A stretch of DNA of 64,000 nt from Alistipes ihumii AP11. Its GTDB lineage: Bacteria; Bacteroidota; Bacteroidia; Bacteroidales; Rikenellaceae. Positions within the stretch are counted from its first letter, which is position 1. The number at the start of each line of letters is the position of its first letter. A program made the position numbers and the translations under genes. Below, piece after piece: positions 52,552-61,744 of the stretch. The notes below the pieces were generated by a model. The model had not been told where the DNA came from. It was given only the letters and a program-made list of their open reading frames with translations, and made no database searches. The DNA lies in NCBI RefSeq assembly GCF_025144665.1, contig NZ_CP102294.1, positions 434,001 to 498,000 on the forward strand. Reading direction: 5' to 3'.

Positions 52552-52572
52552 AAAGATTCGGCCAAAAAATAC

Positions 52573-52580
52573 TATTTTTG
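52573..52580 (+). promoter_or_regulatory. -7 promoter element (TATTTTTG) for the namZ operon
   Basis: An exact TAnnTTTG about 100 bases before the NamZ start at 52678, divergent from the mazG promoter. Confidence 0.55.
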
Positions 52581-52677
52581 TCAAGATTGTTCGGCCATTC
52601 CGCCGCGGTCCGCCGCAGATCGTCTAACTCGCCGGCCCGAACTTTCGTCCGTTCCGAAACCATAGAACGAAAGCCAA

Positions 52678-53841
52678 ATGAACCGAAAGATCATCCTGCT
52701 GTTCGGCCTTCTGCTCGCCTCGCTCGGCGCGCCGGCCCAAGACCGCATCGAAACCGGAGCGGAACAGACCGGCCGCTACCTGCCGCTGCTCGAGGGACGG
52801 CGGGTCGGAATCATGACCAATCACACCGGAACCGTAGGCCGGACGCATCTGGTCGATACGCTGCGCTCGCTGGGCGTGGACATTCGGGTCGTCTTCGCGC
52901 CCGAGCACGGCTTCCGGGGGCAGGCCGATGCGGGAGAAAGCGTCGCGAGCTACCGCGACCGGAAAACCGGAATCGACGTCGTGTCGGTATACGGCTCGAC
53001 CAAGCGTCCGCCCGACTCGATCATGCAGCGGCTCGACGTGCTGCTGTTCGACATCCAGGACGTCGGCCTGCGCTATTACACCTATCTCTCTTCGATGCAC
53101 TACCTGATGGAAGCCTGCGCGGCGAACGGCAAGCGGCTGATCGTGCTGGACCGCCCCAATCCGAACGGATTCTATGTGGACGGCCCGGTACTCGAAGCGA
53201 AGCACCGTTCGTTCGTCGGCATGCACCCGATTCCGGTCGTGCACGGCATGACGCTCGGCGAACTGGCCCGCATGATCGACGGCGAAGGCTGGCTGCGGGA
53301 CGGGTTGCGCTGCAAACTGACCGTCATTCCGTGCCGGGGCTATACGCACCGGTCGCGATACCGGCTGCCGACGGCGCCGTCTCCGAACCTGCCCAACATG
53401 CGGGCCGTCTACCTGTATCCGTCGCTCTGCTTTTTCGAGGGTACGCCGGTCAGCCTGGGCCGGGGAACGGATTTCCCGTTTCAGGCATACGGACACCCGG
53501 AGCTGCAGGGCGATTTCTCGTTTACGCCGCGCAGCAACGCAGGAGCCAAGAATCCGCCGCTCAAAGACAAGCTCTGCCACGGCGTCGATCTGCGGACCGC
53601 CCCGTCCGACGAGCGGATATGGGAAAGGGGGGTGGACCTCGGATACGTGATCGACTGCTACCGGCAATTGAATCTGGGCGAAAAATTTTTCACGCCGATG
53701 TTCGACAGACTGACCGGCACGGACTACGTCCGGCAGATGATCCTGCAAGGCGCCGGAGCCGACCGGATCAAAGCCCGCTGGGCGGACGACGTGGAACGCT
53801 TCAAACAAACCCGAAAGCCCTACCTGCTGTATGAAGAATAA
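52678..53841 (+). CDS. namZ: DUF1343 protein, exo-beta-N-acetylmuramidase NamZ type (GH171)
   Basis: A 387-residue exported protein with signal peptide MNRKIILLFGLLLASLGAPAQ. It shows the DUF1343 landmarks VGIMTNHTG, VFAPEHGFRG, VVSVYGSTKRP, LLFDIQDVGLRYYTY, LIVLDRPNPNG and FEGTPVSLGRGTDFPFQ. Characterised members (NamZ, GH171) remove MurNAc from the non-reducing end of peptidoglycan fragments. The next gene overlaps by 11 bases and is a GH20 hexosaminidase that could release the GlcNAc, so the pair fits sequential exo-degradation of glycan chains in the periplasm. Confidence 0.9.
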   Translation: MNRKIILLFGLLLASLGAPAQDRIETGAEQTGRYLPLLEGRRVGIMTNHTGTVGRTHLVDTLRSLGVDIRVVFAPEHGFRGQADAGESVASYRDRKTGIDVVSVYGSTKRPPDSIMQRLDVLLFDIQDVGLRYYTYLSSMHYLMEACAANGKRLIVLDRPNPNGFYVDGPVLEAKHRSFVGMHPIPVVHGMTLGELARMIDGEGWLRDGLRCKLTVIPCRGYTHRSRYRLPTAPSPNLPNMRAVYLYPSLCFFEGTPVSLGRGTDFPFQAYGHPELQGDFSFTPRSNAGAKNPPLKDKLCHGVDLRTAPSDERIWERGVDLGYVIDCYRQLNLGEKFFTPMFDRLTGTDYVRQMILQGAGADRIKARWADDVERFKQTRKPYLLYEE

Positions 53842-56320
53842 GTTCGTGCTGACTTTGGTCTGGCTGTTGACGACCGCCGCGGCCCTCGGCCAGAACCTGA
53901 TTCCCTTGCCCAATCGCGCCGATAGGCGAGACGGGAGCTTCCTGCTCACGCGCCATACGGAGATCGTAAGCCCCGACTTTCCCGGGCTGGCCGACTACCT
54001 GAACGACCACCTCGAACGCCTGACCGGCTACCGGCTGCCTGTGACGGAACACCTCCGGGGAGTACGCCAAATCGTAATAAGCCGGAAAAGCGAACTACCT
54101 TCCGAGGGCTATACGCTCGACGTCACGATCCCGCAAATCCGGATCGAGGGCCGCGACTATGCCGGCGCCTTCTACGCGCTTCAAACGCTTTTCCAGCTGT
54201 TGCCCGCCTCAGTGTACGACACGGCCGCCCCGGGGCGGGCCGAGACGGTCGAGATTCCGGGCTATCTGATCGAAGACTCGCCGCGCTTTCCCTACCGGGG
54301 CGTCATGCTCGACGTTTCGCGCACCTATTTCGACAAGGAAACGGTCATCGCGTACATCGACTGGATGGCCCGCCACAAGCTCAACCGGCTGCATTGGCAT
54401 CTGACGGACGACAACGGCTGGCGCATCGAGATCAAGAAGTATCCCGAACTCACGTCGAAAGGGGCATGGCGGGGACCCGGCGAAGCGCTACCGCCCTCTT
54501 ACGGATCGGGCGAGAGGCGCTACGGCGGCTATTTCACGCAGGACGACGTGCGCGAGATCGTGCGCTTCGCCGCATCGCGCGCCGTGGAGATCATTCCCGA
54601 GATCGACTTGCCGGGCCATAGCCAGACTCTGACGAGCGTCTACCCCGAAACGTTCTGCCTTAAGACCGGCGAAGACTATCCGCCCGAAGAGATGCGCAAC
54701 GTGCTGTGCGCCGGGCGGGAGGAGAACTTCGCGATGCTGCGCGACATCCTGACCGAGCTGGCCTCCCTGTTTCCGTCGAAATACATTCACATAGGAGGCG
54801 ACGAGGTCAGCACGAAATACTGGAGCAACTGTCCCCGGTGCAAGGCCCTGATGCAGACCGAGGGCATGCGGAAAGTCTCCGAAATTCAAAGCTACTTCGT
54901 TCGCCGGCTCGAAACGATCGTCCGCGAAACAGGCAAAAGCTGCGCGGCGTGGAACGAGGTGCTCGAGGACAACCGACCGGACAAGAGCACACTCATCTAT
55001 GCGTGGAAAGACACAGCGGCCTGCGCCGAAGCCGTTCGCGCCGGGCAGCCCGTCGTGATGATGCCCGCCCAGTACTGCTATATCGACATGAAGCAGAGCC
55101 GGTGGGAGAGAGGACATACCTGGGCATGGCTGGTCGATACGCGCCGCGTCTATTCGTTCGACCCGGACGATACGGGAATCGGCGGCTGCCGTCCGGAACT
55201 GGTCCTCGGCATCGAGGCGGCCCAATGGGCGGAACTGCTCGACCGTCCCGAACGTTTCGTGGAGTATCAAGGGTATCCCCGCCTCTGCGCGCTGGCCGAG
55301 GCGGGCTGGACCGAAAAGGGAAGACGCAACTGGAACGATTTCTACGCCCGGCTGACATCGGGCCATCTGGACCGCCTGAGCGCCATGGGCATCCGCTTCC
55401 GGATGTTTCCGCCCGAGGCGGACTACCGCGACGGAACGATTACGGTGCGCAGCACCCATCCCGACGGAGAGGTCCGCTATACGAACGACTCGAGCGAGCC
55501 GACGCTCGCGTCGGCCTTATACGAAGGTCCGATCCGGACGAAAAATCCCGAACGCTATCTGTTCCGCACCTTCTACGGCGAAGGACACAGCCCGGCCGTT
55601 CCGGCTACGGCCGACACGACCGTCGCGCTGGGTGCCGGCAGCGAACGGACCGTCCGCATTCCGCTGGAACGCTACGTCGATCGCAACGGGCTCTGGCTGT
55701 TGAGCGTATCCCAGCAGCAAGACAACGCGAAGATCGACCGGATGGAAGTGAACGGTCCCGACACGGCCTACACGATCATCCGCAACGGGCAGAAAACAAA
55801 CCCGTTCAACGACCTGCGGCTTTACATCGACGAGCGGAACCGGACGGCCGATCTGATCCTCGCGCTGAGTAACCGCTCGCAGCGCTCCGACACGCTGACG
55901 CTCGGACTGCGCCCGTCGCCCTATATCGAGCCGCCGGTGCGCGTCACCAGCTCGCTCGTACCGTCGAAAAGGTTTCCGTTGCGCAATGCGTCCGACTACC
56001 ATTTCGGGACTTACACCCGCGTCGCATCGCCTTGTAAGGCCGGCGACTACATTCTGTTCACGTTCGAAGAGCCGGTCGATTGCGAGTCCGTCGACCTGCG
56101 CACGGGCATTCCGAACGTCACGCGCTATATCGTCACGAAAGGGAGGGTCGCGTGGTCGAGCGACGGACGCTCCTTCATCGAGGCCGGACCGCTGAACGAA
56201 AGCGGACAGATCGTATGGAAACCGCACAAGCCCGTCCGCGCTATCCGGGTGTCGATCGAGGACAGCAACGGCGAGACGGCCGTATGTTGGCAGGATCTTC
56301 GCATTACTTCCACGCGCTGA
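53831..56320 (+). CDS. Beta-N-acetylhexosaminidase (GH20) with C-terminal sandwich domains
   Basis: An 829-residue exported enzyme (signal peptide ending in AALGQ). An N-terminal GH20b domain (about 25-145) precedes the TIM-barrel catalytic domain, which contains PYRGVMLDVSRTYF, LHWHLTDDNGWRIEI and the catalytic Asp324-Glu325 pair in HIGGDEVSTKYW, and LVLGIEAAQWAE near its end. After about residue 530 come a chitobiase/FN3-like segment (RYTNDSSEPTLASALYEGPI) and a discoidin-like F5/8 C domain. It cleaves terminal GlcNAc or GalNAc by substrate-assisted catalysis. It overlaps namZ by 11 bases. Confidence 0.95.
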   Translation: MKNKFVLTLVWLLTTAAALGQNLIPLPNRADRRDGSFLLTRHTEIVSPDFPGLADYLNDHLERLTGYRLPVTEHLRGVRQIVISRKSELPSEGYTLDVTIPQIRIEGRDYAGAFYALQTLFQLLPASVYDTAAPGRAETVEIPGYLIEDSPRFPYRGVMLDVSRTYFDKETVIAYIDWMARHKLNRLHWHLTDDNGWRIEIKKYPELTSKGAWRGPGEALPPSYGSGERRYGGYFTQDDVREIVRFAASRAVEIIPEIDLPGHSQTLTSVYPETFCLKTGEDYPPEEMRNVLCAGREENFAMLRDILTELASLFPSKYIHIGGDEVSTKYWSNCPRCKALMQTEGMRKVSEIQSYFVRRLETIVRETGKSCAAWNEVLEDNRPDKSTLIYAWKDTAACAEAVRAGQPVVMMPAQYCYIDMKQSRWERGHTWAWLVDTRRVYSFDPDDTGIGGCRPELVLGIEAAQWAELLDRPERFVEYQGYPRLCALAEAGWTEKGRRNWNDFYARLTSGHLDRLSAMGIRFRMFPPEADYRDGTITVRSTHPDGEVRYTNDSSEPTLASALYEGPIRTKNPERYLFRTFYGEGHSPAVPATADTTVALGAGSERTVRIPLERYVDRNGLWLLSVSQQQDNAKIDRMEVNGPDTAYTIIRNGQKTNPFNDLRLYIDERNRTADLILALSNRSQRSDTLTLGLRPSPYIEPPVRVTSSLVPSKRFPLRNASDYHFGTYTRVASPCKAGDYILFTFEEPVDCESVDLRTGIPNVTRYIVTKGRVAWSSDGRSFIEAGPLNESGQIVWKPHKPVRAIRVSIEDSNGETAVCWQDLRITSTR

Positions 56321-56383
56321 GGGAGCGTTTTCCAAAAGGAGGATCATTCGCTCCGTCGGCCTATCCGTAAACCGACAAACCCT

Positions 56384-57325
56384 ATGAAAACATCGACGGA
56401 GCATCTGCCGCCCTGTTGCAGAGAGGAGTTGCGCGTACTGCGCTCGCTCACGGTCCGGCATATTCCCGACTGCCGCCTGATTATCCTCGGCGGAAGCCAC
56501 GCGGGCCAAGACTATGTCTCGTGGAGCGAAAGCGTCGTTCGCGGGCGGCATACGCTTTACCGTCACGACTACGAAATCGCCGTTTTCGTCAAAGGAACCG
56601 AAACGAAGAAAGCAAGCAGGACACTCCGCCGCCGAATTGCCGGAACTTACGACGGACTTTTCAGATTCCGACGGCACACGACGCCCCGATTCATCGTCGA
56701 GTCCGTCGGCACGCTGACCGAACAATCGAAACGCGGACACTTGTTCTACAACGGCCTCGTCCGCAACGGCATCCTGCTGTACGACAACGGCGGGCACGTT
56801 CCGTGCGATTGCGCGCGGCCCGATCCGCTCCGAGCGCTGGAGGGAGCCGTCGCCGGATTCGAGAAATATTTTCCCGATGCGGTCAATCTGCTGTACAGCG
56901 TCACGACCCGGCTGCTACCCGCCGAAAACTACCGGCAAAGCGCCCGACGGCTTCACGAGGCCTGCGACAAGTTCTACCGCACCGTATGGACGGTGCATAC
57001 GAATCATTCTCCCGGAACGCTGCCGCTCGACGAACTGGGCGGACTGGTCAAGCGTTACTCCCGCGAGTTCGCAGAAATTTTCCCCTGTCATGACGACTTC
57101 GAGGCCGAAAGCTATGAACTGCTTTGCCGCGCTCCGAAAGAAACGCGGCGCGGCGTATTCCGCTACACGCGCGAACGGCTGGGTTACATGCTACGCGGAA
57201 CCGAGGCGCTCCGGGTTCTCACGCAAAGAATCTGCGCCGAGCGAATCGGGTTTTACACGGAGCTGGCCGAGGCTGCCGAGCGCAAGAAAGGTCTTTCCCG
57301 GGAAACGATTTTCGCCGGAAGATAA
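56384..57325 (+). CDS. Nucleotidyltransferase and HEPN domain protein with altered catalytic motif
   Basis: A 313-residue cytoplasmic protein. The N-terminal half is a minimal nucleotidyltransferase-like domain (LIILGGSHAGQDYV at 33-45, HDYEIAVFV at 61-69). The C-terminal half is a HEPN-like helical domain (SARRLHEACDKFYRTVW, LVKRYSREFAEIFPC, ESYELLCRAPKE). From memory, Bacteroidales homologues read GS-[YF]-AR and D-Y-D; here Asp is replaced by Glu (D62-Y-E64) and the loop reads GGSHAGQ, so activity may be weak or lost. No R-x4-6-H RNase motif is seen. In this fused format it may be a self-contained toxin-antitoxin-like or regulatory protein. It sits in a cell-wall sugar locus with 63-base spacers on each side. 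Confidence 0.75.
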   Translation: MKTSTEHLPPCCREELRVLRSLTVRHIPDCRLIILGGSHAGQDYVSWSESVVRGRHTLYRHDYEIAVFVKGTETKKASRTLRRRIAGTYDGLFRFRRHTTPRFIVESVGTLTEQSKRGHLFYNGLVRNGILLYDNGGHVPCDCARPDPLRALEGAVAGFEKYFPDAVNLLYSVTTRLLPAENYRQSARRLHEACDKFYRTVWTVHTNHSPGTLPLDELGGLVKRYSREFAEIFPCHDDFEAESYELLCRAPKETRRGVFRYTRERLGYMLRGTEALRVLTQRICAERIGFYTELAEAAERKKGLSRETIFAGR

Positions 57326-57360
57326 ATCCGCATTCCGATACGGTTTACCGAAAGGTTTCG

Positions 57361-57368
57361 TATATTTG
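57361..57368 (+). promoter_or_regulatory. -7 promoter element (TATATTTG)
   Basis: An exact TAnnTTTG 21 bases before the GTG start at 57390. It supports this start and an independent promoter for the hydrolase gene. Confidence 0.55.
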
Positions 57369-57389
57369 AATTCCGAAACTTTCCCGAAC

Positions 57390-58691
57390 GTGAAGAAATA
57401 CGCGCTCACTCTGCTGTTCGCTTTCGCCCTCGCGGCAATGCACGGACAAGACCGCGGACTGCCCGAGCGACTGGAACGGTCGCTCGACTCGATGATACTC
57501 GACGCCATGCAAATCAAGGCGTTCCCGGGGGCCCAGCTCGTCATCGGCGACAGGGAAGGCGTTCTTTATGCCCGCAACTACGGCTATCACGACTATTCGC
57601 GGAAACGGGAAGTGACCGATCGGGACCTGTACGACGTGGCCTCATGCACGAAAGTAGTGTCCACTACGTTCGTCGTCATGCGCCTGTACGACCGGGGCCT
57701 GCTGCGAATCGACGATCCTCTCGTGAAATATCTCCCCGAGTTCGCCGGCACGACGGCCGAAAGCGTCACGCTCGGCGAACTGCTGACTCACACCTCGGGC
57801 ATGCGCGCGCAGACTTTCTATACGCCTCTGGTCCGCAATGCGAACGGAGGGCGCCTTTTCAGCGGCAAGCTGTCGGCCGAATATCCCTACCGGATCGGAA
57901 AAAACTATTTCGTGGCCCGCGACGTAGCCATCGACACGTTGCTGCTGTCGCGTACTCCACGCGCCGGCTGGCGCGAGGCCACCTCGAAACTGTACGTCAA
58001 CCCGGCCGTCGACACGCTGATCATGCGGCAGATCATCGAGGATTACAAGCCGGAGCGCAGGGGGAGCTACCGGTACAGCGACACGAACTTCTGGCTGCTG
58101 AAACTGATCGCGGAAAAGGTCTCAGGAGAATCCCTCGACCGGCTGACCCACGCATTGCTGTCGGAGCTGGGCTGCACGTTGAGCGGGTACAATCCCTTGC
58201 AAACCTGCGACATGGAGCACTGCGTCCCGACCGAGGACGACCACATTCTGAACCGAGGCACCGTACAAGGCTACGTCCATGACGAACTGGGCGCTCTGAT
58301 GGGCGGGGTAGGAGGCAATGCCGGGCTATTCTCGACGGCCAAGGAAATGGCCCGTTTCTGCGAAATGATGCTCAACGACGGATGCTATGCAGGCCGCCGG
58401 ATTCTTTCGCAGGAAACAATCCGACTGTTCACCGGTTCGCCGCTCGCCGAACGGAAAATCTGGCGCGGACTCGGATTCGACAAGCGGGACCCGGCCTCGA
58501 GTCCGTTGGGAGGCACGGACAGCTACGGACACACGGGCTTTACCGGCACGATATTCTGGATCGACGCCCGCGCCGGCCTGTACATGGTTTTCCTGTCGAA
58601 TGCCGTATGCCCGACACGGGTCGACAACAAACTGCTTTCGACCTCTCTGCGAACCAAGATATGGGAGGCCGTAAAGCAGGGTTGTCGCTGA
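57390..58691 (+). CDS. Serine hydrolase, beta-lactamase/class C family
   Basis: A 433-residue exported protein of the penicillin-binding-protein-like (PF00144) family. It starts with GTG at 57390, supported by the signal peptide that follows (KKYALTLLFAFALAAMHGQ) and by the -7 box just upstream. The catalytic S-x-x-K is SCTKV, the Y-x-N motif is YSDTN and the K/H-T-G motif is HTGFTG. Such proteins act as D-Ala-D-Ala peptidases, esterases or amidase-like enzymes. Next to NamZ and GH20 it probably handles stem peptides or acylated sugars; this is inference. Confidence 0.9.
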   Translation: MKKYALTLLFAFALAAMHGQDRGLPERLERSLDSMILDAMQIKAFPGAQLVIGDREGVLYARNYGYHDYSRKREVTDRDLYDVASCTKVVSTTFVVMRLYDRGLLRIDDPLVKYLPEFAGTTAESVTLGELLTHTSGMRAQTFYTPLVRNANGGRLFSGKLSAEYPYRIGKNYFVARDVAIDTLLLSRTPRAGWREATSKLYVNPAVDTLIMRQIIEDYKPERRGSYRYSDTNFWLLKLIAEKVSGESLDRLTHALLSELGCTLSGYNPLQTCDMEHCVPTEDDHILNRGTVQGYVHDELGALMGGVGGNAGLFSTAKEMARFCEMMLNDGCYAGRRILSQETIRLFTGSPLAERKIWRGLGFDKRDPASSPLGGTDSYGHTGFTGTIFWIDARAGLYMVFLSNAVCPTRVDNKLLSTSLRTKIWEAVKQGCR

Positions 58692-58997
58692 GGTTCGTAC
58701 TTATCGATCATTTTTCCCCGGACGAGTTTTCCTGATTTTTTTTTGCCGCATCGCCGGCAGCCGTCTCTTGCGACAACGATTCGCCACACGTGTCCTCCGC
58801 TCTCCCGAAGCATTACCATCCATGTTCCGATCGCTATCGGCCGGAACGCACGGCAGCCGAAACATCCCGAACCCGGCAACCGGTCCCGCCGACAAACAGC
58901 AGCCCGAAGTGTTTCTCCCGTACGACACAGATCAATAAGAAAAACAGGCTGCATGCGCTGCATGCAACCTGCCTTAAGAATATTCCCGAGAAACGGC
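58692..58997. other. Intergenic region between the serine hydrolase and rho, 306 bp
   Basis: The genes converge here. A T-rich stretch at about 58703-58745 may end the plus transcript. The rho terminator occupies 58941-58970. No gene with family features is seen on either strand. Confidence 0.55.
58941..58970 (-). terminator. Intrinsic terminator of rho
   Basis: On the minus strand a 10-bp stem (58946-58955 with 58961-58970, one mismatch) is followed by GTTTTTCTT. It lies 27 bases past the rho stop. Confidence 0.75.
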
Positions 58998-60776
58998 CTA
59001 CTGGTTCATCGTTACGAGCAGCTCTTCGTTGGAACGGGTCGACTCCATGTGCTTCTTGATCACTTCCATAGCCTCCACGGAATTCATATCGGAGAGATAG
59101 CGGCGCAATACCCAGATTTTCTGCAGCACTTCCTTGCGAAGCAGCAGGTCCTCGCGGCGGGTCCCCGACGCCATAATGTCGACGGCCGGATAAACGCGTT
59201 TGTTGGCGAGCTTGCGGTCGAGCTGAAGCTCCATGTTGCCGGTTCCCTTGAACTCCTCGAATATCACCTCGTCCATTTTCGAGCCGGTGTCGATCAGCGC
59301 CGTCGCGATGATCGTCAGCGATCCGCGCTCCTCGGTATTCCGGGCCGCGCCGAAAAACCGCTTGGGCTTATGCAGCGCATTCGCGTCGACACCGCCCGAG
59401 AGCACCTTGCCCGAAGCGGGCTGCACGGTATTGTAGGCACGAGCCAGACGCGTGATCGAATCGAGCAGGATCACGACGTCGTGCCCGCACTCGACCATTC
59501 TTTTGGCTTTCTCCAGTACCATCTCGGCGACCTTCACATGACGGGACGCCTGCTCGTCGAAAGTCGACGCCACGACCTCGGCCTTCACGTTGCGAGCCAT
59601 CTCGGTCACCTCCTCCGGACGTTCGTCGATCAGCAGCACGATCAGGTACACCTCCGGATGATTGTCGGCAATGGCATTGGCAACCGACTGCAGCAGCATC
59701 GTCTTGCCGGTTTTGGGTTGGGCTACGATCAGACCGCGTTGCCCTTTGCCGATCGGCGAGAACAGGTCGATCACCCGACAGGGGATATTGTTGTGCCCGT
59801 TGCCCGTCAGATTGAATTTCTCGGAAGGGAACAGCGGAGTCATAAACTCGAACTGCACACGGTCGCGCACCTCCTCCGGACTGAGTCCGTTGATGCGGTT
59901 GACCTTGACCAGCGGAAAATATTTCTCGCCCTCTTTCGGGGGACGGATCGCCCCCTGAACCGTATCGCCCACTTTCAGACCGAACAGTTTGATCTGAGAC
60001 GGAGAGACATAAACGTCGTCCGGCGAGTTCAGGTAATTATAGTCGGTCGAACGCAGAAAGCCATAGCCGTCGGGCATGATTTCGAGCACGCCCTGTCCCT
60101 CCACAATACCGAGAAACTCTTCCTTCGCCTCTTTCTTCGGACCGGAATTCGCACGCGAGACCGGCTCCGGGCGCTCCTGCGTTTCCCTGACGAAAGTCGG
60201 AGCGGGAGCGGTCGGTTCCTGCACGGCGGGCGTTTCGGCACGATCCTCCGGAACCGCGCCCGAATCGCCCGGTTCAACCGCCGTTCCGTCCGAAGACATC
60301 GGCCGGATCGCCTTGGCACTCTTGGCGAAAGCGAGCCGGTCCCGCTTCTTGGGGCGGCCGGGCTTCCCCTTTTCAGGACTGGCGGTGAAAGCGGGAACAG
60401 TCCGCTGCCGGACGACCTGCTCGGGATGCGCGTCGGCCCTGACTTCGGAAACGGGAGCTTCTTCCGGCGTTTTCGGCGCCTCCTGTTCAGGAGCCGCCTC
60501 GTCCGCCGACGGATTCTCGACGCTTTCGACCCGGACGTATCCCTTCGGACGACGGCCCCGCCGCTTTTTCTCGGGCACATTTTCTTCTCCTTCCGGAACC
60601 GGTACTTCCGGCTGTGCCGCTTCCGCGCCGGCCGGAGAAGAGTCTCCGCGCGCGGATAACTCCAAAATACGGTCGAGAAGTTCCTGTTTGCGCATCTGGG
60701 CCTTGATTCCCATGGACCGGCCTATTTCGCGCAATTCGGCAAGGCTTTTCCCTTTCAATGCTTCGGCATCCTGCAT
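58998..60776 (-). CDS. rho: Transcription termination factor Rho with long disordered insert
   Basis: A 592-residue hexameric RNA-dependent ATPase. Residues 1-45 form the Rho_N helical domain ([20 protein letters not shown]). Residues about 46-225 are an intrinsically disordered, Pro/Ala/Glu/Arg-rich insert with two AT-hook-like basic patches ([11 protein letters not shown] and [11 protein letters not shown]). The RNA-binding cold-shock domain ([15 protein letters not shown]...) and ATPase core follow: Walker [28 protein letters not shown], and the Q and R loops. E. coli Rho is 419 residues. An N-terminal disordered region in Bacteroides thetaiotaomicron Rho has been reported to drive condensate formation, so the insert here may do likewise. 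Confidence 0.96.
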   Translation of the reverse strand: MQDAEALKGKSLAELREIGRSMGIKAQMRKQELLDRILELSARGDSSPAGAEAAQPEVPVPEGEENVPEKKRRGRRPKGYVRVESVENPSADEAAPEQEAPKTPEEAPVSEVRADAHPEQVVRQRTVPAFTASPEKGKPGRPKKRDRLAFAKSAKAIRPMSSDGTAVEPGDSGAVPEDRAETPAVQEPTAPAPTFVRETQERPEPVSRANSGPKKEAKEEFLGIVEGQGVLEIMPDGYGFLRSTDYNYLNSPDDVYVSPSQIKLFGLKVGDTVQGAIRPPKEGEKYFPLVKVNRINGLSPEEVRDRVQFEFMTPLFPSEKFNLTGNGHNNIPCRVIDLFSPIGKGQRGLIVAQPKTGKTMLLQSVANAIADNHPEVYLIVLLIDERPEEVTEMARNVKAEVVASTFDEQASRHVKVAEMVLEKAKRMVECGHDVVILLDSITRLARAYNTVQPASGKVLSGGVDANALHKPKRFFGAARNTEERGSLTIIATALIDTGSKMDEVIFEEFKGTGNMELQLDRKLANKRVYPAVDIMASGTRREDLLLRKEVLQKIWVLRRYLSDMNSVEAMEVIKKHMESTRSNEELLVTMNQ

Positions 60777-60849
60777 ATGGTTCTGCTATTTAATCGTAAA
60801 TTCAGTGATTTTTCGTATCCGAACGGATACACGAGAGTCGTAACGGCAA

Positions 60850-60881
60850 CAAAAGTAACCGAAAAAAAGCAAACAGCAAAA
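60850..60881 (-). promoter_or_regulatory. Complete Bacteroidetes promoter for rho (-33 TTTTG, -7 TACTTTTG)
   Basis: On the minus strand TTTTG at 60881-60877 is followed after 19 bases by TACTTTTG at 60857-60850, an almost ideal match. The rho leader would be about 65-70 bases. The promoter lies just past the kdsB stop, so rho has its own start even though kdsB is upstream on the same strand. Confidence 0.75.
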
Positions 60882-60890
60882 TTATTGCCA

Positions 60891-61649
60891 CTATTTCGTC
60901 CGGCCCAGCATATAATCGACGGCGGCCTGCAAATCCTGCGGCGTGTCGATCGCCAGGCTTTCAGTCATCGTGACGGCCGTCCGAATACGATAGCCGTTCT
61001 CCAGCCAACGCAACTGCTCGAGCGACTCGCATCGCTCGAGAATGCCCTGAGGCAGGGCGGTAATCTTCCGGAGCACGTCGCTGCGGTAGGCATACAGCCC
61101 GATATGCTTATAGTAGGTATGCGAACTCTGCCACTGCGACGGCTCGACTCCGCGAAGGAAGGGAATCGCCGAACGGCTGAAATAGAGCGCATGACCGTCG
61201 GCCGACAAGACCACCTTCGGAGAGTTGGAATTGAAAATATCCTCGTGCGGAGCGAACGCCTTGACCAACGTGGCGATTTGGGTCGAAGGCTCGTCGAAAC
61301 ACCCGGAGATCAGCGAAAGCTGCTCCCCGGATACGAAAGGCTCGTCGCCCTGAATATTGACAACGATGTCGAACCGCTCTCCGCAAAGGACCTCCGCCTT
61401 GTCTAGCGCTTCCCGGCAGCGGTCCGTCCCGCTGCGGTGATCGGTCGAGGTCATGATCGCGCGACCCCCGAAACCGGCGACGGCCCGTTCGATCCGCTCG
61501 TCGTCGGTAGCCACATAGCAGGTATCGAAAAACGCTCGGGCCTTCTCATACACATGTCGGATCATCGGCTTGCCTCCCAAATCGGCCAGCGGCTTGCCGG
61601 GAAAACGGGTCGAAGCATACCGGGCGGGAATCAATGCAAGGAATTTCAT
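60891..61649 (-). CDS. kdsB: 3-deoxy-manno-octulosonate cytidylyltransferase
   Basis: A 252-residue cytoplasmic enzyme that activates Kdo as CMP-Kdo for lipopolysaccharide core synthesis. Clear family motifs are ALIPARYASTRFPGKPLADL at the N-terminus (CTP-binding loop), ATDDERI, MTSTDHRSGTDR, VNIQGDEPF and the C-terminal AIDTPQDLQAAV. The start at 61649 is fixed by the family N-terminus MKFLALIPARYAST. It is divergent from the acyl-CoA reductase gene. Confidence 0.97.
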   Translation of the reverse strand: MKFLALIPARYASTRFPGKPLADLGGKPMIRHVYEKARAFFDTCYVATDDERIERAVAGFGGRAIMTSTDHRSGTDRCREALDKAEVLCGERFDIVVNIQGDEPFVSGEQLSLISGCFDEPSTQIATLVKAFAPHEDIFNSNSPKVVLSADGHALYFSRSAIPFLRGVEPSQWQSSHTYYKHIGLYAYRSDVLRKITALPQGILERCESLEQLRWLENGYRIRTAVTMTESLAIDTPQDLQAAVDYMLGRTK

Positions 61650-61709
61650 AGTCGTTCGTTTGATTGCGCCGCGCCGCAACCGCCATGAACCGCGGTGCGG
61701 GCGGTAGCG

Positions 61710-61717
61710 CAAAGGTA
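61710..61717 (-). promoter_or_regulatory. -7 promoter element (TACCTTTG) for kdsB
   Basis: An exact TAnnTTTG on the minus strand, about 60 bases before the kdsB start. Confidence 0.55.
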
Positions 61718-61726
61718 ACTTTTTTG

Positions 61727-61734
61727 TAACTTCG
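61727..61734 (+). promoter_or_regulatory. Possible -7 promoter element (TAACTTCG) for the acyl-CoA reductase gene
   Basis: One mismatch from TAnnTTTG, only 10 bases before the start at 61745, so the mRNA would be nearly leaderless. It lies next to the kdsB -7 box. Confidence 0.35.
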
Positions 61735-61744
61735 CCCTACCGAT

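Noticed and set aside
58523-58963. 146-codon minus-strand frame between rho and the serine hydrolase
   Set aside because: It overlaps the serine hydrolase gene and the rho terminator; composition is shadow-like.
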